Source: Acholeplasma sp. (lineage in GTDB: Bacteria > Bacillota_I > Bacilli_A > Acholeplasmatales > Acholeplasmataceae). Taken from it: a DNA stretch of 32,235 nt. The stretch lies in contig DUPY01000020.1 in the NCBI GenBank assembly GCA_012838065.1, forward strand, positions 1 to 32,235, given 5' to 3'. Of the stretch, positions 25,438 through 32,235 are shown piece by piece. Under the pieces are notes generated by a model that saw only the letters and a list, made by a program, of their open reading frames with translations, was not told the DNA's origin and did not search any database. Each line of letters opens with the position of its first letter. The first letter of the stretch is position 1. The translations under genes and the position numbers were made by a program.

Positions 25438-26622
25438 TTAGTTATCTCCTTTTATTTTAAATGCTTTTTCTCGATTGTCGTTTTCATCGACGAAATCAAT
25501 TTTTTCAATCATATTTCTAAGTCCGCTTGTTACACTTTTAACATAAGCTTTACGAACTTCATTGCGTTCTTGAACTTCTTCACTTGTGAGTTCTCTTTCT
25601 TTACTAATTTTTGCAAATTCGTTTACTCGTTTAAGTAAATTTTGATGATTAATATACGAATCATACGTTTTTTTATCCGTGTAAGGATAATTTTTTAACG
25701 CATCAAGTTTTTGAACAAATACAGGCATAAGATCATTTTCAATTTCATTTCTATATGATTCATAATGACTAGGGAGTCTAAAATTTGTACCTAAGTCTTC
25801 AAGTGGTTCATCTGCTGTAAATCCTGGACTGTTTGTAGCAAGTTCAATAATCGCTCCACCCGGTTCCCTAAAATATATAGATTTGAAGTACTTTCGGTTT
25901 TTAATTTCTGTTGGATGGTACTTACTTAATTTTTCTTTAAAGGTGATTAGCTCTTCTTCTTTAACATTAAAAGCGATATGATGAATTGTTCCAACACCTA
26001 AAGACCCTTTATTTGTTTTCATGAATTTCACATCAACCGTATGACCAAAAGTACTCTGTGTTGTAAATCTTTGATAATAGCCGTCCTTACCTTCGTTTGT
26101 AAAGCCTAGATCATTTTCTAAGAAACTAAATGTGTTGGTATAGTCTAAACTTTGCATAACAACACCGTAAATACCTTTAATTGCATATTCTTTTGTAACA
26201 CCGTTAAATTCATAACGATTTTCCAATTCAATATCACTTTCGACAAACTCTAATTGAATCCCATGTGGATCTCTAATCGTTAAAAATTTATCATTAAAAC
26301 GTGTTGTCTTAAAATGGAAAACTCCAAATTGATCAAATCTTTTTTCCCAATAGCTCATAGAACCCTTTGGTATAGATAATATAATGGTTGTTGTTTGACC
26401 TTCACCAATAAGTCCACTTTTAGCATCGATATATGGAAAGAACGTTAATATCGTTCCAACTTCAGCTTCATGATTACCAAAATATAAATGATACATTTTA
26501 CGATCATCAAAGTTAACGGTTTTCTTTATAAATCTTAATCCTAGGACACTTGCATAAAAATCCATGTTCTCTTGAGCATGCCCTACGGTTGCAGAAATAT
26601 GATGAATTCCTAATGTTTTCAT
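25438..26622 (-). CDS. MhqO-type ring-cleaving dioxygenase fused to a UPF0291/DUF896 domain
   Basis: 394 residues, about 65 longer than the paralogue next to it. The VOC pair comes first: MKTLGIHHISATVGHAQENM, HLYFGNHEAEVGTILTFFPY, then HHIAFNVKEEE and AIIELATNSPGFTADE (ligand Glu). Residues about 326-394 are a separate helical hairpin, RVNEFAKISKERELTSEEVQ then RNEVRKAYVKSVTSGLRNMI. This follows the YnzC (UPF0291/DUF896) pattern RINELAxKxKxxxLTEEE...LRxxYLxxxRxxxxxxL. Stand-alone YnzC is an 80-residue SOS-linked protein of unclear role in Bacillus. First gene of the operon, with GGGGGTTT as ribosome site. Substrate unknown; quinone or catechol detoxification is inferred from the operon. Confidence 0.85.
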   Translation of the reverse strand: MKTLGIHHISATVGHAQENMDFYASVLGLRFIKKTVNFDDRKMYHLYFGNHEAEVGTILTFFPYIDAKSGLIGEGQTTTIILSIPKGSMSYWEKRFDQFGVFHFKTTRFNDKFLTIRDPHGIQLEFVESDIELENRYEFNGVTKEYAIKGIYGVVMQSLDYTNTFSFLENDLGFTNEGKDGYYQRFTTQSTFGHTVDVKFMKTNKGSLGVGTIHHIAFNVKEEELITFKEKLSKYHPTEIKNRKYFKSIYFREPGGAIIELATNSPGFTADEPLEDLGTNFRLPSHYESYRNEIENDLMPVFVQKLDALKNYPYTDKKTYDSYINHQNLLKRVNEFAKISKERELTSEEVQERNEVRKAYVKSVTSGLRNMIEKIDFVDENDNREKAFKIKGDN

Positions 26623-26652
26623 AATAAACCCCCTTAATTCAAAGTAGAATAT

Positions 26653-26696
26653 TTCGAATTCGAATTAATTTTATAATATATATCAGATATAATCAA
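26653..26696 (-). promoter_or_regulatory. Promoter with MhqR-type palindrome
   Basis: On the minus strand, TTGATT (26691-26696), 17 bases, TAAAAT (26668-26673), directly followed by the perfect palindrome TTCGAATTCGAA (26653-26664). The symmetry extends outward with one mismatch. The B. subtilis MhqR site has the same CGAATTCG core (established). Position over the transcription start supports repression. Confidence 0.8.
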
Positions 26697-26756
26697 ACGA
26701 TTTGCATTATTTGATTTCCGAAATACTTTAATTCTTCGTATATTTCTGTTTAAAAT

Positions 26757-26782
26757 AAAAAAAGTGTAGCTTAAACTACACT
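26757..26782 (-). terminator. Terminator of the NatAB-like operon
   Basis: AGTGTAG-CTTAAA-CTACACT (26763-26782) with a T-rich tail on the minus strand, just after the permease stop codon. Confidence 0.88.
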
Positions 26783-26790
26783 CCATTAAA

Positions 26791-27918
26791 CTATTTTGTA
26801 AACATCATCTTTTCACTATTAAACATCTTTGTAAGAATAAATGCGAAAATGACAGTGAACAATAAATTAGAAACTACAGCAACAACAAGTGGTACTAAGT
26901 TTATATTGCCTGTAAATGCTTCCGATAAAATATTGGCTGTATTGTAAATTGGGATTGCATATGTCCACGCACCATCACTAATTTTAAATGAGAACATTGT
27001 TGTCATTCCAATCATCATCGATAAAATCATTAATGGTGTAACAAATGTTGTCGCCTCTTTTATATTTTTAGCAGTTGCAGAAATAACTGAAACAATCGAT
27101 ATAATAACAAGTGTCGTAGATACTAAAATTAAGAATAATGTTACATATGTACTAAAATCAAATGTTATTGATGTATCAGATTGCATAAGTTTTGGAAGTG
27201 ATAAAATCACACCTATAAAACTTGATATACTGCTTAAAACAGATAAAATACTCAATGAGAAAATTTTGCCTAATGCAATATGACTTCTTCTTGTTGGTGT
27301 TGAAAGCAAGGTAGCAATTGTACCACGTTCTTTGTCACCAGCAATTGATTCTGGTCCAACTGCCAAAGCGCCTTGGAATAAAAATGTAATGATTAACATT
27401 GGTAGTATCATCGCAACCAAATTAAACGATAAATCATTTTTAGAAAATGTTTGCTCAAGAATCTTATATTGAACGCCGTTAATAATCGTTTGATTGTAAA
27501 CGGCATTTAAAATACCTAATACTGAAGACTGGATACCCAATGAATCCATGTTACCATCATTGTAATACAAGTAAATTTCCTTGGTATCTGGGTCCATATG
27601 AATAAGTAACAACTTATCTTCTGATTCAATATCGTTTTTAATACCTTCAATTTCACTTTCAGTTACACTTATAAAGTTAACTTCCATTTCTGCTTCCGTA
27701 AATGCAGTAACTAACACGGTACGAACTTCACTTGTTAAACCATACTCATAAATGTCATAAGCTTTTTCAGGTTCTACCATTTGACTCATTGCTGAACCTA
27801 TTAATGAATAGACGACAAATAATAATAACCCAGGTAAAATAATGGTTGTAAAAATTAACTTTTTATCGGTAAAGACTCTTGCAAGTTCCTTACGCATGAC
27901 AATTAATATATGTTTCAT
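26791..27918 (-). CDS. ABC-2 type exporter permease, NatB-like
   Basis: 375 residues. One membrane helix near the N-terminus (about 20-42, LIFTTIILPGLLLFVVYSLIGS) is followed by an external domain of about 120 residues. Then come five more helices from about residue 170 (NLVAMILPMLIITFLFQGAL; LSILSVLSSISSFIGVILSL; VTLFLILVSTTLVIISIVSV; VTPLMILSMMIGM; VVAVVSNLLFTVIFAFIL). The cytosolic segment ESIAGDKERGTIATLLSTPTRR carries the coupling helix seen in NatB and related ABC-2 permeases. It overlaps the ATPase gene by ATGA. NatAB of Bacillus exports sodium; that substrate cannot be inferred here, and other small molecules or peptides are equally possible. Confidence 0.85.
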   Translation of the reverse strand: MKHILIVMRKELARVFTDKKLIFTTIILPGLLLFVVYSLIGSAMSQMVEPEKAYDIYEYGLTSEVRTVLVTAFTEAEMEVNFISVTESEIEGIKNDIESEDKLLLIHMDPDTKEIYLYYNDGNMDSLGIQSSVLGILNAVYNQTIINGVQYKILEQTFSKNDLSFNLVAMILPMLIITFLFQGALAVGPESIAGDKERGTIATLLSTPTRRSHIALGKIFSLSILSVLSSISSFIGVILSLPKLMQSDTSITFDFSTYVTLFLILVSTTLVIISIVSVISATAKNIKEATTFVTPLMILSMMIGMTTMFSFKISDGAWTYAIPIYNTANILSEAFTGNINLVPLVVAVVSNLLFTVIFAFILTKMFNSEKMMFTK

Positions 27919-28691
27919 ACATTACCTCCATAGATGCTTGAGTAAAGGTTAAAGAATACATCCTCTATTGACTTTTCTTTTGTCAATTCATCTAAAGTAC
28001 CTTCTAACAATACTTTTCCATCTACCATAATACCTACACGGTCACATACTTTCTCTACAAGTGAAAAGATATGTGTTGATAAAATAATCGTATAACCTTT
28101 TTGTTTCAATTCTAATAGGAAATCTGTAACAATTTTTGCAGTTAATACGTCAAGTCCATTTGTTGGTTCATCAAAAATAATTATTTTCGGATCTTGAGCA
28201 AGTGAAATCGCTAGTGACGCTTTTTGACGCATGCCCGTTGATAGATCACCTATTTTAACCTCAGCGAAGTCTGTAATTTCAAAACGTTTAAATAATTCAC
28301 TCTTTCTAGCTTCTCTTACCTCTGGATCTATGTTGTGTAAATCACTGTAAAAATCATAAAGATAATTTGTTGTAAAAAAGTCTTCAAGTTTTAATTCACT
28401 CGTAAGAAAACCTATTTTACTGCGCACTAATATTGGATCTTTAACAACGTTTATACCATCAACATACAGCGTGCCTTCATCTGGTTTTATTAATGTTGAT
28501 AACATTCTTAAAGTAGTTGTTTTACCAGCGCCATTTGAACCTAATAAACCATAGATTTCACCTTTATATGCATCAAATGATAAACCATTTACTGCAACTT
28601 TAAGTTTCTCATTTGTTTGATTAATTTTTTGTTGTTTTTTTGATAGTGTAAATGTTTTTACAACATTTTTCACTTCGATTGCTTTTTCCAT
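27915..28691 (-). CDS. ABC transporter ATP-binding protein, NatA-like
   Basis: 258 residues, a single ATPase domain. Walker A is GSNGAGKTT (51-59), signature LSTGMRQKASLAISLA, Walker B IIIFDEPTNGLD with its catalytic Glu, and H-loop STHIF. Before Walker A there is an insertion of about 20 charged residues (TLSKKQQKINQTNEKL), longer than in most NatA-like proteins. It powers the permease encoded next. AGGAGG lies at proper distance from ATG, and a promoter is visible upstream, so the pair is a stand-alone two-gene operon. Confidence 0.88.
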   Translation of the reverse strand: MEKAIEVKNVVKTFTLSKKQQKINQTNEKLKVAVNGLSFDAYKGEIYGLLGSNGAGKTTTLRMLSTLIKPDEGTLYVDGINVVKDPILVRSKIGFLTSELKLEDFFTTNYLYDFYSDLHNIDPEVREARKSELFKRFEITDFAEVKIGDLSTGMRQKASLAISLAQDPKIIIFDEPTNGLDVLTAKIVTDFLLELKQKGYTIILSTHIFSLVEKVCDRVGIMVDGKVLLEGTLDELTKEKSIEDVFFNLYSSIYGGNV

Positions 28692-28711
28692 ATCGATACC
28701 TCCTAACCTAT

Positions 28712-28739
28712 ATTATACACACATCTTAATTAAAATCAA
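28712..28739 (-). promoter_or_regulatory. Promoter of the NatAB-like operon
   Basis: TTGATT (28734-28739) and TATAAT (28712-28717) on the minus strand, 16 bases apart. The divergent region 28692-28888 also holds a TATAAT on the plus strand (28857-28862) for the acyltransferase gene, with a weak -35. Confidence 0.7.
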
Positions 28740-28888
28740 TATAAAATCACAAAAAAATTATTTAATATTATTTTTTATTACACGGTTTCTCGGTTTATAC
28801 TTACGACATTTTCTTTCAAATCCAACTGTTTTCGTGATTTTGGTACTAAAAAAATGTATAATATAAATGCAATTATAAAGAATAGAGG

Positions 28889-30175
28889 ATGATTACTATC
28901 AAAAAAACAACATATTGGCATAAATTAGATAATGCCGCGAAAATTTTCCCAGCTGTATCTAATCATAATCGTAGTAACGTCTTTCGTCTTTCATTTTATT
29001 TAGATGAGGAAATTGATGTTGACTTTTTAGAACACGCTGTCAAACTATCTTTAGACCGCTTTCAAACGTTCGCAGTTCAACTTAAGAGTGGTCTTTTTTG
29101 GAATTACTTTGCCGAAAACAAAAAACCTTTTAAAGTTGAAAAGGAACCTCCACAAATATGTAAGTATTTTAAGTTTGCACAAAACAACGACTACTTATTC
29201 AAGGTCTATTATTTAAATAATAAGGTATCACTGGAAACTTTCCATTCGATTACAGACGGTACAGGCGCAATAATTTTCTTAAAAACGATTGTTTTTAAAT
29301 ACTATACCTTAAAGGGATATACCTTAGAACATGAAAATAAAATTTTAGGCGAACTTCCTTATTCAAATCGTGAGAGTGTCGATGCATTTGTACGCAATTA
29401 CGATTCGAATAATAAAAAACAGCTTAAAGAGGTTAAAGCTTATCATTTAAAAGGCGAAAAGTTTAAGGATGATTGGAACCTTTTAATTAAATTACAAGTA
29501 CCTAGTGATCAGTTTCTAAATATGTGTCGTGAAAAATATAAAGTATCCGTTACACAATATATAACAGCACTCATCGCCTATGCTTATTATCAAGAAGGCC
29601 CAAATGCTAAAGGTAATAAAAATCCAATTAAAATGCTTGTACCTGTTAATTTAAGACCTTATTTCGATGAAATCACTTTAAGAAACTTTGCCTTATATAT
29701 TAAAGCAACTTATGACTTGCAACATGACTGGACGTTTGAAGAAATGTTAGAATTTACAAAAAATGAGTTTTTTGAACAACTTACCAAAGAACAGCTTCAA
29801 CAGCGACTAAGTGCACTTGTTGGTATAGAAAAAAATATCTTTGTACGTATACTACCACTCTTCTTAAAGACCATAGCATTTAAAATTGGATATAAACAAC
29901 TTGCTGAAAGTATAAGCACGATGTCTTTATCAAATTTAGGCAATGTTGATTTACCTACGGATTTAAAATTACGCATTAAGGATGTCGATTTTATTACTGC
30001 GGGTAAAGATATTAACTGTTCAATTTGTTCTGTACATAATCACATCAATATCAACTTCATATCTGAATTAAAAGATATTAGTACAATCCGTTATGTCGTT
30101 AATCATTTGCGAAGTGAAGGCATTGATCTTGTGATTGATACGAACTATCAGGAGGGATATGATGAAATATTGTAA
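28889..30175 (+). CDS. Condensation-domain-like acyltransferase
   Basis: About 428 residues. The motif TFHSITDGTGA at about 118-127 matches the HxxxDG active-site motif of chloramphenicol acetyltransferase/condensation-fold enzymes such as alcohol acetyltransferases; the N-terminal YWHKLDNAAKIFPA is typical of a Firmicute group annotated that way. A second-half block SLSNLGNVDLP is also usual; the DFGWG motif of nonribosomal condensation domains is absent. No carrier-protein domain is present. The substrate is unknown: a lipid or alcohol acceptor is the common guess. The start is uncertain: AGAGG ends right before ATG 28889, leaving no spacer, so an ATT or ATC a few codons later may be used. 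It is coupled to the zinc-ribbon membrane protein by overlap. Confidence 0.75.
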   Translation: MITIKKTTYWHKLDNAAKIFPAVSNHNRSNVFRLSFYLDEEIDVDFLEHAVKLSLDRFQTFAVQLKSGLFWNYFAENKKPFKVEKEPPQICKYFKFAQNNDYLFKVYYLNNKVSLETFHSITDGTGAIIFLKTIVFKYYTLKGYTLEHENKILGELPYSNRESVDAFVRNYDSNNKKQLKEVKAYHLKGEKFKDDWNLLIKLQVPSDQFLNMCREKYKVSVTQYITALIAYAYYQEGPNAKGNKNPIKMLVPVNLRPYFDEITLRNFALYIKATYDLQHDWTFEEMLEFTKNEFFEQLTKEQLQQRLSALVGIEKNIFVRILPLFLKTIAFKIGYKQLAESISTMSLSNLGNVDLPTDLKLRIKDVDFITAGKDINCSICSVHNHININFISELKDISTIRYVVNHLRSEGIDLVIDTNYQEGYDEIL

Positions 30176-30827
30176 AACTTGTGATGTGAAATACAATACG
30201 ACCTTACATAAATGCCTGTTTTGTGATAGTGAGTTAATTGACGATAAAAAAGATGAACTCTTCTATAACTATAGACCTTATATTAAAGAAAAAAAGACAT
30301 TTAGAAACGTCTATAAAGTATTGATTTTCATTAACATTGTTTCCGCTTTAATTACGATGTATATCGATTACACATTAAACGATAAATTAATGTGGTCACT
30401 TATTGTGCTTTCAGCTAACGTGTACTTGATTTTCCTATTTACGGCAATATATAAAAAAATGAAATGGAGCCAACAAACGATTTTATATATTATATTATCA
30501 AGCATACTTGTTCTTTCCATAGGCGTCATTATACGTGATTACAGTTGGGCGATTGACTATGTATTGCCATTTAGTATCGCGTTCAATATTTTATTACTAA
30601 CGCTGCTTATCGTTATTAATCGTAAAAATTTCTATGACCTAATGATAAATTTAATCCTCATGTGCATATTAGGTTTAATACCCCTTTTATTAAGTGTTTT
30701 AAGTGTAACACATGAAAAATGGCCAAGTCGTTCAACGGCAATTTACGCGATTATTACATTGGCTGCGATGTTTATTCTTTCTACTAAAGAAACTAAGGAA
30801 GAGTTAAAGAGACGTTTTCATATATAA
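30162..30827 (+). CDS. Zinc-ribbon membrane protein (DUF6320-like)
   Basis: About 221 residues from ATG 30162. The N-terminus is a rubredoxin-like zinc ribbon, CKTCDVKYNTTLHKCLFC, with two CxxC pairs. About six membrane helices follow (for example VYKVLIFINIVSALITMYID; LMWSLIVLSANVYLIFLF; TILYIILSSILVLSIGVII; VLPFSIAFNILLLTLLIVIN; ILMCILGLIPLLLSVLSV; ATY-region AIYAIITLAAMFILS). ATG 30162 is chosen over nearby upstream ATGs because GGAGGG lies six bases before it. It overlaps the acyltransferase gene by 14 bases, so the two are translationally coupled. Proteins of this type often sit next to such acyltransferases. Function unknown; it might present or export the acylated product. Confidence 0.75.
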   Translation: MKYCKTCDVKYNTTLHKCLFCDSELIDDKKDELFYNYRPYIKEKKTFRNVYKVLIFINIVSALITMYIDYTLNDKLMWSLIVLSANVYLIFLFTAIYKKMKWSQQTILYIILSSILVLSIGVIIRDYSWAIDYVLPFSIAFNILLLTLLIVINRKNFYDLMINLILMCILGLIPLLLSVLSVTHEKWPSRSTAIYAIITLAAMFILSTKETKEELKRRFHI

Positions 30828-30830
30828 ATA

Positions 30831-30866
30831 AAATGTAGACCTATTCATTGGTCTACATTTTTTATT
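30831..30866. terminator. Bidirectional terminator between convergent units
   Basis: AAATGTAGACC with GGTCTACATTT (30831-30841, 30850-30860), eight-base loop, T-rich on the plus side and A-rich on the other. It ends the acyltransferase operon and the broken gene. Confidence 0.9.
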
Positions 30867-31565
30867 ATCGCTTGTAGTAAAACAGACTCCCACCATAGTT
30901 CTTTTTTAAGTTCTCATGTGAATCGTATAAAAAATATTTTTCCCCATAAAGTTTCAAGTAATCTATTTTAGCTAATTCATCTTTAAACAATTTGTTGATT
31001 TCATCACTTATCCCACTCTTAGCGTTTCTTGTAATTTCACGATCTTTTTCATAAAAAACAACAAAACCTCGTATTATTTCGTTAATCGACCAGATATTTG
31101 CTTGTCTCTTAAAATGCTTCTTGATTTTCTTAAAGATGTGTCTATAGATATGTTCATGAATATACAAATTGTATTGGTCGGCTAATTCGATTGAATACGT
31201 TATTTCATAACCGCTACTGCATATGCTTTGATTGTTTGAACAAGTTCATCAACAAATCAAAATACCGGGTTATAATTGTCTGATCAATCAATTCATCGTT
31301 AACAAATGTTGTTTTCCCAAGAAACTTATACCGTTTCTTAATTTGTTCAATTGATGCTTTAGAATCTAGATAAATAACTATATTATTTTTGCTGCCTGAG
31401 TCTTTGAAGTTTGTTGCTGCTATTTTCAACGATATATAGAATTTTTACGTTATAATTTGACGTTATAAATTTCTGTAAATCTATAAGATGTGGATCTAAA
31501 TCAAAATGTATAAGAATTAATAGAGATTGATACTTCTTATTTGTTTTATCAATTTTAGTTAGCAT
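30865..31565 (-). pseudogene. Broken gene in three frames, function unknown
   Basis: Three consecutive open pieces on the minus strand, each in a different frame, add up to one protein of about 230 residues. The first begins at ATG 31565 behind a good ribosome site (GAGG, spacer eight) and reads LTKIDKTNKKYQSLLILIHF. The second contains NIVIYLDSKASIEQIKKRYKF and overlaps the first end. The third contains SIELADQYNLYIHEHIYRHI and ends GGSLFYYKR. Shifts fall in about 31383-31429 and 31214-31245, both in the same direction. No internal stops occur otherwise, so the loss is recent or due to base-calling errors. The family is not recognised; the middle resembles a Rossmann-like or nuclease-type alpha/beta fold only loosely. 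Confidence 0.65.
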
Positions 31566-31631
31566 CAAATCAACCTCACAGTTTCGACCTTTTTAATTGT
31601 TTAACCCACTGTAACATATATTTTATATAAA

Positions 31632-31661
31632 AATCATCCCTAGTTTACACTGGGGATGATT
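31632..31661 (-). terminator. Terminator of the alanine dehydrogenase gene
   Basis: AATCATCCC with GGGATGATT (31632-31640, 31653-31661), 12-base loop, T-rich tail on the minus strand, shortly after the ald stop codon. Confidence 0.88.
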
Positions 31662-31668
31662 AATAATC

Positions 31669-32235
31669 TTATAATAGTTGATTTAAATCTGTATAAGGTA
31701 AGTCAAAAGCTTTTGCAACACCTTGATAAACGATAAGCCCTTTATAAGTGTTAACACCTTTAAATAAGGCTTTATCAAATTTGATAGCTTCAACAAAACC
31801 TTTATTCGCAAGCATTAAACCATACTTGATGGTTGCATTATTAAGTGCTTCAGTTGATGTGTTTGGTACAGCTCCTGGCATATTCGCAACACAATAATGA
31901 ATGATACCGTCAACAACAAAGATTGGATCTTTATGTGTAGTTGCACGGCTAACTTCTGTTGAACCGCCTTGATCGATAGCTACATCGACAATAACAGCAC
32001 CTTTACGCATATCTTTGTAATATTCTTTACGAACGAGTTTTGGTGCTTTCGAACCTTTAATTAATACAGCACTAATAACTAGGTCTGCTGTTTTTAATGC
32101 TTCATGAATGTTTGTTTCATTACTGTAAAGTGTTTGGATTTGATTGCCATACGCTTGATCTAACTGCGTCAGTTTATTTAAATCAACATCTAAAATTGTC
32201 ACATGAGCATTTAAACCTGATAAAAGTTGTAAGGC
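31669..32235 (-). CDS. ald: Alanine dehydrogenase, C-terminal part (5' end outside window)
   Basis: The reading frame stays open to the window edge (189 residues visible), so the start is beyond 32235; the apparent GTG at 32202 is internal. Ald catalyses reversible NAD-dependent deamination of L-alanine to pyruvate and ammonia. The visible part begins inside the NAD-binding domain (ALQLLSGLNAHVTILDV, beta-alpha-beta end and the acidic residue that binds ribose). It continues with TLYSNETNIHEALKTADLVISAVLIKGSKAPKLV, IVDVAIDQGGSTEVSRATTH, DGIIHYCVANMPGAVPNTST, and ends at DLNQLL. All family blocks match, including the VANMPGAVP signature. It has its own terminator. Confidence 0.95.
   Translation of the reverse strand, partial: ALQLLSGLNAHVTILDVDLNKLTQLDQAYGNQIQTLYSNETNIHEALKTADLVISAVLIKGSKAPKLVRKEYYKDMRKGAVIVDVAIDQGGSTEVSRATTHKDPIFVVDGIIHYCVANMPGAVPNTSTEALNNATIKYGLMLANKGFVEAIKFDKALFKGVNTYKGLIVYQGVAKAFDLPYTDLNQLL

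Noticed and set aside
28780-28800. Direct repeat CGGTTT-TCT-CGGTTT type in the divergent region before the acyltransferase
   Set aside because: Only two copies, no symmetry and no regulator gene beside it. Too short to claim an operator.
32202-32202. GTG 32202 as the ald start
   Set aside because: The frame stays open past it to the window edge, and the family sequence continues upstream (LQLLSGLNAH).

Overview
This is an AT-rich chromosomal window from a low-GC Gram-positive bacterium, most likely a mollicute of the Acholeplasma group (inference). TGA is used as a stop codon, for example at several ATGA gene junctions, and long reading frames stay intact with TGG as Trp. That excludes the Mycoplasma/Spiroplasma code and fits Acholeplasmatales or a Firmicute. 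Gene content is Firmicute-like: topoisomerase IV, PlsY, a UPF0154 protein, and the infC-rpmI-rplT operon with an L20-type leader. No tRNA, rRNA, CRISPR array or intact mobile element was seen. The right edge cuts an alanine dehydrogenase gene.

Layout: (1) 92-7426, minus strand: parE-parC, a TGS-domain nucleoside kinase, and a degenerate Fic-like protein with a C-terminal winged helix. (2) 7525-8236, plus: plsY. (3) 8241-8800: a 5'-truncated, frameshifted pirin relic between two terminators. (4) 8842-12950, minus: a MarR regulator and a heterodimeric ABC exporter. (5) 13016-16613, minus: a metal-resistance operon (CadC-like ArsR regulator, CopA-type Cu(I) ATPase, CopZ-like chaperone) running into rsmD, then a UPF0154 protein. 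(6) 16614-17890, minus: an M42 aminopeptidase behind a structured RNA with its own promoter and terminator, resembling 6S RNA. (7) 17892-19397, minus: an unidentified membrane protein. (8) 19413-21113, minus: infC-rpmI-rplT with leader, attenuator-like hairpin and probable AUU start for IF3; L20 carries a repeat linker and a Rho_N/SAP-like domain. (9) 21122-23379, minus: galT and an acyl-ACP thioesterase. (10) 23388-26696, minus: a quinone-response operon of the Mhq type, with a promoter-proximal palindrome resembling the MhqR operator; one dioxygenase carries a C-terminal UPF0291/DUF896 domain. (11) 26757-28739, minus: a NatAB-like ABC exporter. (12) 28889-30866, plus: a condensation-domain-like acyltransferase and a zinc-ribbon membrane protein. 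(13) 30865-31565, minus: a broken gene in three frames. (14) 31632-32235, minus: the 3' part of ald.

The common theme is housekeeping (topology, translation, phospholipid synthesis) interspersed with small stress and efflux cassettes, most of which carry their own regulator and a visible palindrome over the transcription start. The most notable items are the 6S-like RNA, two unusual domain fusions (L20-Rho_N and dioxygenase-DUF896), the motif-less Fic-like protein in the topoisomerase IV operon, and a CadC-like regulator controlling a Cu-type ATPase.
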